Positions 1-8,574 of a stretch of DNA of 34,359 bases are shown piece after piece (within the stretch, counting starts at the first letter, position 1; each line of letters begins with the position of its first letter). The notes under the pieces are model-generated. The model ran no database searches and was not told the origin of the DNA. It worked only from the letters and a program-made list of their open reading frames with translations. A program made the translations under genes and the position numbers. Where the stretch lies: positions 1-34,359 of the forward strand of contig CAYHZL010000014.1 in NCBI GenBank assembly GCA_964361075.1, given 5' to 3'. Source of the stretch: CAYHZL01 sp964361075. GTDB lineage: Bacteria > Bacteroidota > Ignavibacteria > UBA10030 > UBA8401.

Positions 1-95
1 ATCCCCCGTCCCGATTAAAAAGCAAATCGGGACACCCCCTTTTCAAGGGGGATTTAAAGCAAGAATTCCCCCTTGAAAATGGGGTTAGGGGGATT
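1..95. repeat. Nested intergenic inverted repeat
   Basis: The left edge holds nested inverted repeats. ATCCCCC (1-7) pairs with GGGGGAT (88-94). GTCCCGATT (8-16) pairs perfectly with AATCGGGAC (25-33). The stretch CCCCCTTTTCAAGGGGGAT (35-53) is opposed by CCCCCTTGAAAATGGGG (68-84). No ORF lies in it. It resembles the dispersed palindromic intergenic repeats common in environmental Bacteroidota/Chlorobiota genomes. It sits downstream of the EamA gene on the minus strand, so its hairpins may also help end that transcript. It may continue beyond the window edge. Confidence 0.6.
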
Positions 96-136
96 AGTTG
101 AATCAACAATAACGCTGAATAGTTACAAATAAATAA

Positions 137-1006
137 TTATTTCCTCTGAGTAACGACAACGCCTGCAATCGTAATTATTCCGCCGACAACAAAATTTAAA
201 CTCAGCACTTGATGCAAGAATACAACCGAAAGTAAACTCGTAACAATCGGTTGTGCATTGGCAAAGACCGCAACTTTCGCAGTATCAATTTTTCCAATGG
301 CATAATACCACAACACGTATGCAATTACAGAAGTGCCAATACCAAGATATAAAATTCCCTGCCACTGTCCCGCAGTAATGGAAGCAATATCATAATGCAG
401 CGTATTAGTAATTCCAATCGGAATGAAGAGCAGAGTACCGCCAATCATTGCAAGCGCACTCACGCGCATCGCACCGTATTTTATGATGAGAGGTTTCCCA
501 TGAATTGAATACAGCGCCCAAGAAATAACTGCTAGAAAAATAAGAACGTTGCCAAATGTGTATTCGGATGAGAGACTAATTCCTTTTTCAAAAATAATTA
601 TGAGCACACCTGCAAATGCCATCACAACGCCAATAACTTTTTTACGAGTAAGTGGTTCTTTATACACGATTCGAGAAATAAGTAGAATGATTGCCGGCGT
701 TGTGGCATATAGCAGCGCGCCGTTTGCGGCAGGCGTAAATTTAATTCCGTACAAAAATAAAAATTGATTTATTGGAATGGCGATGAATGATAACCATAAC
801 AATTTTTTGAAGTCACACCGTTCAAATGCAAGTGATTTCCTTTGAATTCCGAACAGAAGAAGAAAAGCACCAACAGAAACGAACCCTCGCAACAACGTCA
901 ACACAACCGGATCCATTGTTGATGCCGTTGATTTTGCGACGAGATGCGTTGCACTTGAAAAAAGAACTTGGATGGCGAGAACAATATAAATATTCATGAG
1001 CAACAA
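137..1006 (-). CDS. EamA/DMT-family transporter
   Basis: This 289-residue, very hydrophobic protein has about ten predicted membrane segments arranged as two repeated EamA halves. The first half covers about residues 5-140, with a conserved stretch around PANGALLYATTPAI. The second covers about 150-286, with a matching region around KVAVFANAQPIVTSLLSV. This is the drug/metabolite transporter superfamily, inner-membrane carriers for small metabolites such as amino acids; the substrate cannot be read from the sequence. The length is typical. A second ATG three codons downstream (997) is an equally possible start. The gene is divergent from polA across a 66-base gap and appears to be a single-gene unit. 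Confidence 0.85.
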   Translation of the reverse strand: MLLMNIYIVLAIQVLFSSATHLVAKSTASTMDPVVLTLLRGFVSVGAFLLLFGIQRKSLAFERCDFKKLLWLSFIAIPINQFLFLYGIKFTPAANGALLYATTPAIILLISRIVYKEPLTRKKVIGVVMAFAGVLIIIFEKGISLSSEYTFGNVLIFLAVISWALYSIHGKPLIIKYGAMRVSALAMIGGTLLFIPIGITNTLHYDIASITAGQWQGILYLGIGTSVIAYVLWYYAIGKIDTAKVAVFANAQPIVTSLLSVVFLHQVLSLNFVVGGIITIAGVVVTQRK

Positions 1007-1072
1007 TTATTTTCTGTATGAGTCTTCTTCATTTGTTATATTACTTCCCAACAATAAAAACAAAATCGCATT

Positions 1073-3868
1073 ATGAAAAAAGAAAAATTATTTTTGTTCG
1101 ATGGACATGCACTCGCATATCGCTGCCACTTTGCGTATGCCAACAACCCGCTCCGCAATTCCATCGGACAAAACACGAGTATGATTTACGGTTTCGTTAC
1201 CTATCTCAATAAAATAATTGAAAACGAAAAGCCAGATTACATTGCAGTAGTGTTCGATACGAACAAACCAACATTCCGCCATTTACAATACGAGCACTAT
1301 AAAGCGCACAGAGAAATGATGCCGGAAGAAATGATTGATATGCTGGATATGCTGAAGGAAGTTGTCCGCGCATACAACATTCCTTCCATTGAATTGGATG
1401 GATTTGAAGCAGACGATATCATCGGCACGTTGGCGAAGCGCGCTGAAAAAGAAAATGTCGAATCACTGCTCGTAACGCCTGATAAAGATTATTTGCAGCT
1501 TGTAACACACTTAACGAAAGTGTATCGTCCTGGAAAATTCGGCAATGAAGATGAAATCGTTGATGAAAACGGTGTCGTTGAAAAATTCGGCGTGCCGCCA
1601 CACCAAGTGATTGAAATTCTCGGACTCATCGGCGATTCGGCGGATAATATTCCGGGCGTGCCGGGTATTGGACCGAAAACCGCTGAACCGTTGGTAAAAG
1701 AATTCGGTACCATCGAAAATATTCTTGCGAACATAGACAAAGTTTCAAAAAAAGGTGTGCAAGAAAAACTCCGTGCGCACAAAGATCTTGCCTTGCTTTC
1801 AAAACAACTTGTAACAATTGATACGAATGTTCCGGTTGTTATTGATTTTCACGAGTTGAAAGCAAAAGAAAAGAATACAGAAAAATTAATCGAACTTTTT
1901 ACTGAACTTGATTTTCGTTCATTGATTCGAAAATTAAAAAACAATACTATACCTGAAACGAAAATACCGGAAGAAGTTCACATAGTTGAATCCTCATCAC
2001 ATGCCGACATCACTACCTCACAGCACAACTATATTATTATAGATTCTGACAAAACCTATCTCAGTTTTCTTTCAGAATTAAAAAAAGCCAAAGCATTTGT
2101 GTTTGATACGGAAACAACATCAACGAATGCACTGCAAGCAGAATTAGTCGGACTTTCCTTTTGTATCGAACCACACACAGCATACTATCTTCCTGTTGAA
2201 ACGACACAGCCAAATTCAGAAATCGGTTCGCTTTTTTCAGAAGAAGAAAATAAATCGTTTCACACTGATGAAAAGAAATTTTCATTAAATAAAATACTTG
2301 CTGACCTACGACCGACATTTGAAAACGAAAAAATAAAAAAGTATGGCCAGAACGTAAAGTATGACATGCTCGTTCTTTCCCAACACGATATTGACGTGCG
2401 CGGCATTGCATTTGACAGCATGCTTGCTGCGTACGTGTTGCGCGCTGATAGCCGCTTAAATCTTGATGCGTTAACAAACGAATATCTTAACTACAAAATG
2501 GTTTCGTTTGAAGAGCTGACACAAAAAGGGAAAAAAGATATTCGAGAAATTCCTGTCCATGAAGTCGGCAATTACTCAGCGGAAGATGCCGATGTTACAT
2601 TTCAACTCGTTGATATTCTCCATGATAAACTTGCTGCGCAAGGAACCAAACAGGTCTGCACGGAAATTGAATTTCCGCTGATTACTGTTTTAGCCAATAT
2701 GGAAAAAACAGGAATTGCAATCGATATTCCATTTTTGAAAACAATGTCGTCAACGATGGAACAACAACTTGCCGAACTGATTCAGCATATTTACGATGAT
2801 GCCGGCGAAAAATTTAACATCAACTCGACACAGCAGCTTGCAGAAATTCTTTTTACAAAGCTGAAACTCACTCCGATTCGTAAAACAAAAACAGGTTTCT
2901 CAACAGATGTTTCAGTGCTGGAAGCATTACGCAAAGAACATCCGATGATTGAACGACTTCTCGAATACAGACAATTGCAAAAATTAAAATCAACATACGT
3001 TGATACATTGCCCAAACTGATACATCCGAAAACCGGACGCGTTCACACGTCATACAATCAAGCCGTGGCGTTAACAGGACGACTTTCAAGCAGCGATCCG
3101 AATTTACAAAATATTCCGATTCGCACCGAGATGGGAAGAGAAATTCGCCGCGCATTCATACCCGGTAAAAAAAATATGCTCATCATGTCGGCTGATTATT
3201 CTCAAATCGAACTTCGCATTATGGCACACATCTCCGGTGATGAAGGATTACTCCATGCGTTTCACAACAAGGAAGATATTCATACATCTACCGCCGCAAA
3301 AGTATTTGGCGTTGAGCAACAAGAAGTAACGCGAGAGATGCGGCGAAAAGCAAAAGAAGTTAATTTTGGAATTATGTACGGACTTGGTGCGTTCGGACTT
3401 GCAAATCGGTTAGAAATTTCTCAGTCCGAAGCGAAAGAAATTATTACAAAATATTTTGAACGATTTCCAAAAGTAAATCAATACATTGCCAATACTATTG
3501 CTGAAGCACGCAACAACGGATTTGTTTCAACACTCAACGGACGGCGCCGTTACCTTCCTGATTTGAAAAGCCACAATGCAAACATCAGACAAAACGCGGA
3601 GCGTCAAGCGATTAACATGCCGATACAAGGAACAGCAGCCGACATGATTAAATTAGCAATGATAAAAATTCATACTGTGCTTTTGGAAAACAAACTCACA
3701 AGCAAAATGCTGTTGCAAGTGCACGATGAGCTTGTATTTGAAATTCCGAAAGAAGAAGAAAAAGAAATGCGCGTTCTTGTTGAAGACAACATGAAACGCG
3801 CCTTACAATTACAAGTTCCTATAGAAGTGGAAATCGGTGTGGGTAAAAATTGGCTGGAGGCACATTAA
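1073..3868 (+). CDS. polA: DNA polymerase I (5'-3' exo, 3'-5' exo, polymerase)
   Basis: The 931-residue protein has all three Pol I modules. The N-terminal 5'-3' exonuclease/flap domain covers about residues 1-290, with LFLFDGHALAYR at the start and an acidic cluster DGFEADD. The 3'-5' proofreading domain covers about 330-520 and looks intact: D345 and E347 in DTET, a later KYD, and the AEDAD segment all keep their metal-binding acids. The family-A polymerase domain shows motif A (D708-Y-S-Q-I-E), the O-helix motif B (R757-R-x-x-K-x-x-N-F-G-x-x-Y-G) and motif C (H884-D885-E886). It acts in gap filling, Okazaki primer removal and repair. The stop codon TAA (3866-3868) lies inside the direct repeat flanking the element that follows. 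Confidence 0.98.
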   Translation: MKKEKLFLFDGHALAYRCHFAYANNPLRNSIGQNTSMIYGFVTYLNKIIENEKPDYIAVVFDTNKPTFRHLQYEHYKAHREMMPEEMIDMLDMLKEVVRAYNIPSIELDGFEADDIIGTLAKRAEKENVESLLVTPDKDYLQLVTHLTKVYRPGKFGNEDEIVDENGVVEKFGVPPHQVIEILGLIGDSADNIPGVPGIGPKTAEPLVKEFGTIENILANIDKVSKKGVQEKLRAHKDLALLSKQLVTIDTNVPVVIDFHELKAKEKNTEKLIELFTELDFRSLIRKLKNNTIPETKIPEEVHIVESSSHADITTSQHNYIIIDSDKTYLSFLSELKKAKAFVFDTETTSTNALQAELVGLSFCIEPHTAYYLPVETTQPNSEIGSLFSEEENKSFHTDEKKFSLNKILADLRPTFENEKIKKYGQNVKYDMLVLSQHDIDVRGIAFDSMLAAYVLRADSRLNLDALTNEYLNYKMVSFEELTQKGKKDIREIPVHEVGNYSAEDADVTFQLVDILHDKLAAQGTKQVCTEIEFPLITVLANMEKTGIAIDIPFLKTMSSTMEQQLAELIQHIYDDAGEKFNINSTQQLAEILFTKLKLTPIRKTKTGFSTDVSVLEALRKEHPMIERLLEYRQLQKLKSTYVDTLPKLIHPKTGRVHTSYNQAVALTGRLSSSDPNLQNIPIRTEMGREIRRAFIPGKKNMLIMSADYSQIELRIMAHISGDEGLLHAFHNKEDIHTSTAAKVFGVEQQEVTREMRRKAKEVNFGIMYGLGAFGLANRLEISQSEAKEIITKYFERFPKVNQYIANTIAEARNNGFVSTLNGRRRYLPDLKSHNANIRQNAERQAINMPIQGTAADMIKLAMIKIHTVLLENKLTSKMLLQVHDELVFEIPKEEEKEMRVLVEDNMKRALQLQVPIEVEIGVGKNWLEAH

Positions 3869-4005
3869 GTAGTCGAGCCTTAAAAAATGCGAGTGATGCC
3901 ATGAGTGTAATACAATGATTCAGAAATAATTCAAATTTTCACGTTCTTGATAAACAAACTCATGGCATCACTTTGTAAATAAGACTTTTTAAGGAACGAC
4001 TAAGT
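3866..4005. mobile_element. MITE-like element between convergent genes
   Basis: A non-coding element of about 130 bases has terminal inverted repeats AGTCGAGCCTTAAAAA (3871-3886) and TTTTTAAGGAACGACT (3986-4001), which match at 14 of 16 positions. Inside is a perfect 15-bp inverted pair, AGTGATGCCATGAGT (3892-3906) and ACTCATGGCATCACT (3958-3972). TAAGT occurs on both sides (3866-3870 and 4001-4005), as expected of a target-site duplication, although the right copy shares one base with the inverted repeat. The left copy contains the polA stop codon. The right copy ends five bases before the stop of the convergent LiaF-like gene. Its hairpins could serve as a bidirectional terminator. Confidence 0.65.
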
Positions 4006-4009
4006 ACCA

Positions 4010-4516
4010 TCAGGCATTCCGACGGCGAAACATAATTGCGCCTCCAAAAAGAATGAGCGCAAGGGGCCAGTATTTTGATATCACATTAAACACATCAACC
4101 GTGTACCAATAACCAAGTTCAGTAAGCATAAATGCCGCGCCCAGTCCACAAAACAGGAGTGCCGGAATAAGTACGTGCCAATCTCTCACATCAAAAATAA
4201 ATAAGACAAGAAATGAAAGACCGAGAATCATCAACGCAGCGGAAAGATACAACGAGACGCTTCCGTACAGAACGTCATAGGCACGAAGCGTGAATAAAAT
4301 TCCGGTGAAGAAACAGAGACTACCAAAAAATATTTTTTGTCTGACATTAAAAACAAAAGCACGAATCACCGAAGCTGCACCAAAAAGCGTTACACCAATC
4401 CATATCAATTTTTTTGCGTTAATATCAATGATGTGCATTTGCTTTAAGAGCAAAGCAAGTCCGAGACAAATAAAAATAACTCCAATAATCGGAATATTAT
4501 TTTTTCGCTGTTCCAT
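4010..4516 (-). CDS. LiaF/DUF5668-like multi-pass membrane protein
   Basis: This 168-residue protein is almost entirely hydrophobic, with about five to six membrane segments and short loops. The opening (NNIPIIGVIFICLGLALLL) and the closing segment (KYWPLALILFGGAIMF) follow the pattern of the LiaI/LiaF-like transmembrane region, often annotated DUF5668, that accompanies PspC proteins. It ends in a basic cytoplasmic tail RRRNA. It lies 21 bases downstream of the PspC gene on the same strand, so the two are probably co-transcribed and act together at the inner membrane, perhaps in envelope-stress sensing. The exact function is not known. No soluble C-terminal LiaF domain is present. Confidence 0.7.
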   Translation of the reverse strand: MEQRKNNIPIIGVIFICLGLALLLKQMHIIDINAKKLIWIGVTLFGAASVIRAFVFNVRQKIFFGSLCFFTGILFTLRAYDVLYGSVSLYLSAALMILGLSFLVLFIFDVRDWHVLIPALLFCGLGAAFMLTELGYWYTVDVFNVISKYWPLALILFGGAIMFRRRNA

Positions 4517-4537
4517 AGTACTACCTACGATCTATAA

Positions 4538-5212
4538 CTACGATTGCACATTACTGAATTTATCGTCCGGCACAAGCACAGCAAGAGTAATGTATAAAAT
4601 AATTCCGGCACCAAATGATGCCAGACATAAAATGACATAGAGAATTCTCACCAGACTTGAATCAAGATCAAAGTACCGCGCCAAACCACCACACACACCA
4701 AAGATTTTTTTATCGGTACTTGAGCGGCGAAAATTTTTGTATTGTGTTTGTTCCTGAGTGGTAGCGCCGTCATTCACAAATATTTTTTCAGCACCATTAT
4801 TTTTTTCATTTTGGCGATAATAAATTATTGCCATACCAAGAATGATGAGAAGAATTGGGAAAATATAACTCCACGAAATCTCCCACGAATGGAAAAAGGC
4901 AAATAATTCCAAATTATCGAGCAAGACGATAATACCAATTAATACCAAAGCAACTCCCAAAATTGTGCGGACATTCATGCCGCTCTTCGCTTGAGAAGTA
5001 ACCGGTTGACCTTCTACCTCGACATAGGGACGTTGCGGCACAATAAATAATGATGCAAAGTATAAAAGAATGCCAGTTCCGCCAAAAATTGTGAGCAGAA
5101 CAAATAAAATACGTATGATAATAGGATCGACATCAAAATATTCTGCGTAGCCGCCACAAATTCCTGCAATTACTTTATTTGTTCTTGAACGATATAATTT
5201 TCTGGGTTCCAT
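4538..5212 (-). CDS. Protein with two PspC domains flanking a LiaF-like membrane region
   Basis: The 224-residue protein carries two PspC domains. The first (about residues 3-60) has KLYRSRTNKVIAGICGGYAE followed by a hydrophobic segment and VPQ. The second (about 160-220) has KKIFGVCGGLARYFDLD followed by a membrane helix ending LAVLVPDD. Between them is a two-helix LiaF/DUF5668-like region (about 75-130). PspC proteins are inner-membrane components of phage-shock/envelope-stress responses. The duplication of PspC within one chain is uncommon next to the single-domain enterobacterial protein but is seen in Bacteroidota relatives. The start is supported by a purine-rich GAAAAAGAG just upstream. 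It heads a two-gene unit. Confidence 0.85.
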   Translation of the reverse strand: MEPRKLYRSRTNKVIAGICGGYAEYFDVDPIIIRILFVLLTIFGGTGILLYFASLFIVPQRPYVEVEGQPVTSQAKSGMNVRTILGVALVLIGIIVLLDNLELFAFFHSWEISWSYIFPILLIILGMAIIYYRQNEKNNGAEKIFVNDGATTQEQTQYKNFRRSSTDKKIFGVCGGLARYFDLDSSLVRILYVILCLASFGAGIILYITLAVLVPDDKFSNVQS

Positions 5213-5377
5213 CTCTTTTTCCTTTCTCCCATCAGATTACTTTTTCTACTTTTACTACGCATCTCATCATTGAATGTTGCATACGAACTGAGCAACGTTC
5301 CAATATTATTTTTTATTCCTTACAGCAATTATTGTTAGGGCGAGAAAATAATACCACTTTGAGCGTACACTTGCAAA

Positions 5378-5407
5378 TAAAAAAGCCCCATTCTACAATG
5401 AGGCTTT
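5378..5407 (-). terminator. Intrinsic terminator after frr
   Basis: AAAGCCCCATT (5382-5392) and AATGAGGCTTT (5397-5407) form an 11-bp stem with one mismatch around the loop CTAC. Read on the minus strand it ends GGGGCTTTTTTATTT, a U-rich tail. It lies about 20 bases past the frr stop and should end the pyrH-frr transcript before the PspC unit. The 170 bases between it and the PspC start show no ORF or clear promoter. Confidence 0.85.
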
Positions 5408-5429
5408 CGATAGTGCGATGATGAAATGA

Positions 5430-5987
5430 CTACACTTCCATTATTTCTTTTTCTTTTGCAGCAAGAAGCCCATCAATATCTTTAATAAATTTGTCTGTGT
5501 TTTTTTGAATTTCTTGTTCACCACGCTTGCGTTCATCTTCCGAAAAATGTTCTTCCTTCTCAGCTTTTTTCAAATGTTCATTACCATCACGTCTGATATT
5601 ACGAATCGCAACTTTTCCTTCTTCACCAAATTTTTTTATAAGTTTCACAAGTTCTCTTCGTCGCTCTTCATTCAGCGGTGGAATCGGTACGCGAATCATT
5701 GTTCCTTCATTGCTCGGATTTAATCCCAAGTTCGCAGTAAGAATTGCTTTCTCTATTGGATGCAGCATTCCTTTATCCCACGGTGTTACAGTAATTGAAT
5801 GCGGATCGGGGACGCTCACGGTACCAACTTGTTGCAAGGGCATCATAGTACCGTACGCGTCTACTTTAACGGTATCAAGCAATTGAGTTGTTGCTTTGCC
5901 GGTTCGAATTTTTATTAATTCTTGCCGAACACTTTCGACCGCTTTCGTCATTCGTGTTTCAGCATCTTTAAGAATATTTTTTAACAT
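5430..5987 (-). CDS. frr: Ribosome recycling factor
   Basis: At 185 residues this is the standard length for RRF, which with EF-G splits post-termination ribosomes in the cytoplasm. The family pattern runs throughout: the N-terminal helix with MTKAVESVRQELIKIRTGKA, the central beta domain VPDPHSITVTPWDKGM, IEKAILTANLGLNPSNEG, and the C-terminal coiled helices with PPLNEERRRELVK. The start has an AAAGGA Shine-Dalgarno eight bases upstream. It follows pyrH by 19 bases on the same strand, matching the widely conserved rpsB-tsf-pyrH-frr order. Confidence 0.98.
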   Translation of the reverse strand: MLKNILKDAETRMTKAVESVRQELIKIRTGKATTQLLDTVKVDAYGTMMPLQQVGTVSVPDPHSITVTPWDKGMLHPIEKAILTANLGLNPSNEGTMIRVPIPPLNEERRRELVKLIKKFGEEGKVAIRNIRRDGNEHLKKAEKEEHFSEDERKRGEQEIQKNTDKFIKDIDGLLAAKEKEIMEV

Positions 5988-6006
5988 ATAATTTTTCCTT
6001 TCTTTT

Positions 6007-6741
6007 TTAAAGTACCGATGGAGCTGAGCTATTCACAATTGTTCCGATAGGTTCGCCTAACACAAAGCGTTTTAAATTATTTGTAATATTCATATCGAAC
6101 ACACCGAGCGGTAACGAATTTTCCTTACACAAGGTTATCGCCGTCATATCCATAACCTTTAAATTTTTACGGAAGACATCATCGTACGAAATAAGCGGGT
6201 AACGAACTGCGTTTGGATTTTTTTCCGGATCAGAATCGTACACTCCATCCACACGCGTACCTTTCAAAATGATATCTGCTTCAATTTCAATGCCGCGCAA
6301 TACTGCAGCTGTGTCTGTCGTAAAATACGGATTTCCTGTTCCAGCTGCAAAAATTACGATGCGCCCTTTTTCTAAATGACGCACTGCACGTCTGCGAACA
6401 TACGGTTCAGCAATCTTCGCCATATCAATTGCAGTTTGGCAGCGCGTAAACACTCCGTGATGTTCAAGAGCGCTTTGTAACGCCAGTGCGTTGATTACAG
6501 TTGCGAGCATTCCCATGTGGTCGCCGGTAACTTTATCAATACCATCAGATGAATTTTCAATGCCTCGATAAATATTGCCGCCTCCGATAACAATACCAAT
6601 CTGCACTCCAAGCTGCTGCACAGATTTAATTTCTTCAGCGTATTGTTTAACAACTTTTGAATCAATGCCATATTCTTTATCACCCATCAATGCTTCGCCG
6701 CTGAGTTTGAGTAAAATTTTTTTATACACTGGGGATGCCAT
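6007..6741 (-). CDS. pyrH: UMP kinase
   Basis: This 244-residue amino-acid-kinase-fold protein phosphorylates UMP to UDP with ATP in pyrimidine nucleotide synthesis. Recognisable elements are KILLKLSGEAL near the N-terminus, the glycine loop IVIGGGNIYRG, GDHMGMLATVINALAL, AAGTGNPYFTTDTAAVLR and DGVYDSDPEKNP. The start has a clear AAGGAG Shine-Dalgarno. A strong terminator sits just upstream, between tsf and pyrH, so pyrH-frr expression may depend partly on readthrough or on its own promoter. Confidence 0.98.
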   Translation of the reverse strand: MASPVYKKILLKLSGEALMGDKEYGIDSKVVKQYAEEIKSVQQLGVQIGIVIGGGNIYRGIENSSDGIDKVTGDHMGMLATVINALALQSALEHHGVFTRCQTAIDMAKIAEPYVRRRAVRHLEKGRIVIFAAGTGNPYFTTDTAAVLRGIEIEADIILKGTRVDGVYDSDPEKNPNAVRYPLISYDDVFRKNLKVMDMTAITLCKENSLPLGVFDMNITNNLKRFVLGEPIGTIVNSSAPSVL

Positions 6742-6757
6742 ACGTTCTCCTTCGTAG

Positions 6758-6788
6758 AAAAAAGAAAGGTCTCACGAAGAGACCTTTC
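6758..6788 (-). terminator. Intrinsic terminator between tsf and pyrH
   Basis: GAAAGGTCTC (6764-6773) and GAGACCTTTC (6779-6788) form a perfect 10-bp stem around ACGAA. Reading on the minus strand the stem is followed by six U residues (6758-6763). It lies 13 bases after the tsf stop and 17 bases before the pyrH start. It would end or attenuate the rpsB-tsf transcript and lower the output of the downstream genes. Confidence 0.9.
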
Positions 6789-6800
6789 ACATAATTAATT

Positions 6801-7631
6801 TTAACCAAGTTGGTAACGTTTAAATTGTCGAATTGAAATATTCGGACTTACCAAATCGCGAACTGTTTTGCCTGCATCTTTAATAAAACTCTGTTCAAGC
6901 AATACAACTTCTTGATAATATTTTTCGAGGCGTCCCGTTGAAATTTTTTCTGCAATCGCTTCCGGTTTGCCTTCGTTCTTTGCTTGCTGACGATAAATTT
7001 CCATTTCGCGGTCAATTAATTCTTTGCTCACTTCCTCGCGCGAAACGACGATGGGCGACATTGCGGCAACTTGCATTGCGATATCGCGCGCAAGCGTTTT
7101 GTTCGCCGGTGTAAATTCACCTTGCATTTCAACTATCACACCGATTTTACTTCCCATGTGAATGTACGATTCAACAAATCCATTAACAGCAGTAACAATT
7201 GAGAATTTCTTTATTTCAATTCTTTCACCGATTTTTCCCATCATATCAGAAAGCGCATCAGCAACATTCTTTGTTCCTTCATAAGAAATAGTTTTCAGCG
7301 TATCCAAATCAGCAGGTGTGTGTTTGAAAATAATGTCCGCGATTGTATTTGCAAACACAACAAAGTCATCGCCGCGCGCAACGAAATCCGTTTCGCAATT
7401 CACTTCAATAATAATTCCTTTTTTTGCATCGTCAGAAAGTTTTGAAACAACAATACCTTGATTTGCTGCGCGGTCAGATCGTTTCTCTGCAATTGCTGCA
7501 CCCTTCTTACGAAGATAATCGACAGCCGCATTCATATCACCGTCTGTTGCTTCAAGAGCTTTTTTACAATCCATCATTCCTGCGCCGGTTTTTTCGCGCA
7601 GTTGTTTTACGGTTTCACTTGTAATAGCCAT
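6801..7631 (-). CDS. tsf: Translation elongation factor Ts
   Basis: The 276-residue EF-Ts is the guanine-nucleotide exchange factor for EF-Tu. The N-terminal UBA-like domain has VKQLREKTGAGMMDCKKAL, typical of the family. The core has NCETDFVARGDDFV, the signature that contacts EF-Tu, then MQVAAMSPIVVSREEV and a C-terminal helical module. It is 35 bases downstream of rpsB, the conserved rpsB-tsf pair. No strong Shine-Dalgarno is visible before the ATG. Confidence 0.98.
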   Translation of the reverse strand: MAITSETVKQLREKTGAGMMDCKKALEATDGDMNAAVDYLRKKGAAIAEKRSDRAANQGIVVSKLSDDAKKGIIIEVNCETDFVARGDDFVVFANTIADIIFKHTPADLDTLKTISYEGTKNVADALSDMMGKIGERIEIKKFSIVTAVNGFVESYIHMGSKIGVIVEMQGEFTPANKTLARDIAMQVAAMSPIVVSREEVSKELIDREMEIYRQQAKNEGKPEAIAEKISTGRLEKYYQEVVLLEQSFIKDAGKTVRDLVSPNISIRQFKRYQLG

Positions 7632-7666
7632 AGAATAGTTTCAATTATCAATTATAGATGTTCAAA

Positions 7667-8422
7667 TTATTTTTTTTCTTCAACAAGTATTTCTTGTTTT
7701 TCTTTTTCTTCCGAAACACTTTGTTGAGCATGCACCTGCGCTCTATTTTTACCTTCGATAATTGCGTCGGCAACAGTTTTGGTAATTAATTCAACTGATT
7801 TTAACGCGTCATCGTTGGCAGGAATGATATAATCAATTCCATCGGGATCGCAATTTGTATCAACAATAGCGAATACCGGAACGCCAAGCTTGTTGGCTTC
7901 TTTTACTGCAATGGTTTCCTTTTTCACATCAACAACAAACAACGCACCCGGTAGGCGTGTCATTTCAACAACACCGGAAAGTGTTTTATTGAGTTTATCT
8001 TTCTCGCGTGTTAAAAAGAGTCCTTCTTTTTTTGTAATCTTATCGAAGGTTCCGTCTGATTCCATTTTTTCAATATTGGTCAAACGTTTTACGCTTTTGC
8101 GGATCGTTGTAAAATTTGTGAGCGCACCACCCATCCATCGTTCTGTAATATAGAATTGGCCACAACGAATTGCTTCAGTGCGCATCACTTCACGTGCTTG
8201 TTTTTTTGTTCCGACGAAAAGAATTTTTTTCCCTTCGGCAGCAACATTAGCAAGCGCGTTGCATGCTTCTTCAGTAAGTTGTTGTGTTTTTTTAAGATCG
8301 ATGATGTGAATCCCGTTGCGTTCCATGAAGATATACTGCTTCATTTTGGGATTCCAGCGGCGTGTAAGGTGACCAAAGTGGGCACCGGCAGAAAGTAAAT
8401 CTGCGAGTTCAACTCGAGGCAT
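7667..8422 (-). CDS. rpsB: 30S ribosomal protein S2
   Basis: At 251 residues it is the normal size for uS2, which binds late on the head/body junction of the 30S subunit. The family signatures are LLSAGAHFGHLTRRWNPKM, IFMERNGIHIIDLKKT, ILFVGTKKQA and ERWMGGALTNF, and the C-terminal part has PVFAIVDTNCDPDGIDYIIP. It ends in a charged tail rich in E and K, as in many Bacteroidota. An AAGGAC site precedes the ATG. The leader upstream contains competing hairpins. Confidence 0.98.
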   Translation of the reverse strand: MPRVELADLLSAGAHFGHLTRRWNPKMKQYIFMERNGIHIIDLKKTQQLTEEACNALANVAAEGKKILFVGTKKQAREVMRTEAIRCGQFYITERWMGGALTNFTTIRKSVKRLTNIEKMESDGTFDKITKKEGLFLTREKDKLNKTLSGVVEMTRLPGALFVVDVKKETIAVKEANKLGVPVFAIVDTNCDPDGIDYIIPANDDALKSVELITKTVADAIIEGKNRAQVHAQQSVSEEKEKQEILVEEKK

Positions 8423-8465
8423 TGTGTGTCCTTGTATTTTAGTTAGTAACTTCTACTTCCCTCAA

Positions 8466-8509
8466 CTCAACACAGCATTCTGCTGTTGAAAGCGGAACAC
8501 TACTGTGTT
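8466..8509 (-). promoter_or_regulatory. Possible structured leader of rpsB
   Basis: In the 5' leader of rpsB two pairings compete. CTGTGTT (8503-8509) can pair with AACACAG (8469-8475). Alternatively TGCTGTTGA (8481-8489) can pair with TCAA/CAGCA on the other side of a three-base loop, with a two-base bulge. The two are mutually exclusive because they share 8469-8477. In other bacteria S2 represses its own operon through the rpsB leader. Whether this RNA does so is only a guess. Confidence 0.3.
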
Positions 8510-8574
8510 AATCAGAAAGTATGTTTGATGGTAAAAATTTGAGTATGAACATAATTTCACACTCCGGTAAAATT

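Noticed and set aside
5297..5301. GGAAC (minus strand) upstream of the PspC gene, as a possible ECF-sigma promoter
   Set aside because: No CGTC/GTC -10 element follows at 15-17 bases; the sequence there reads GCAAC, so the match is half a promoter at best.
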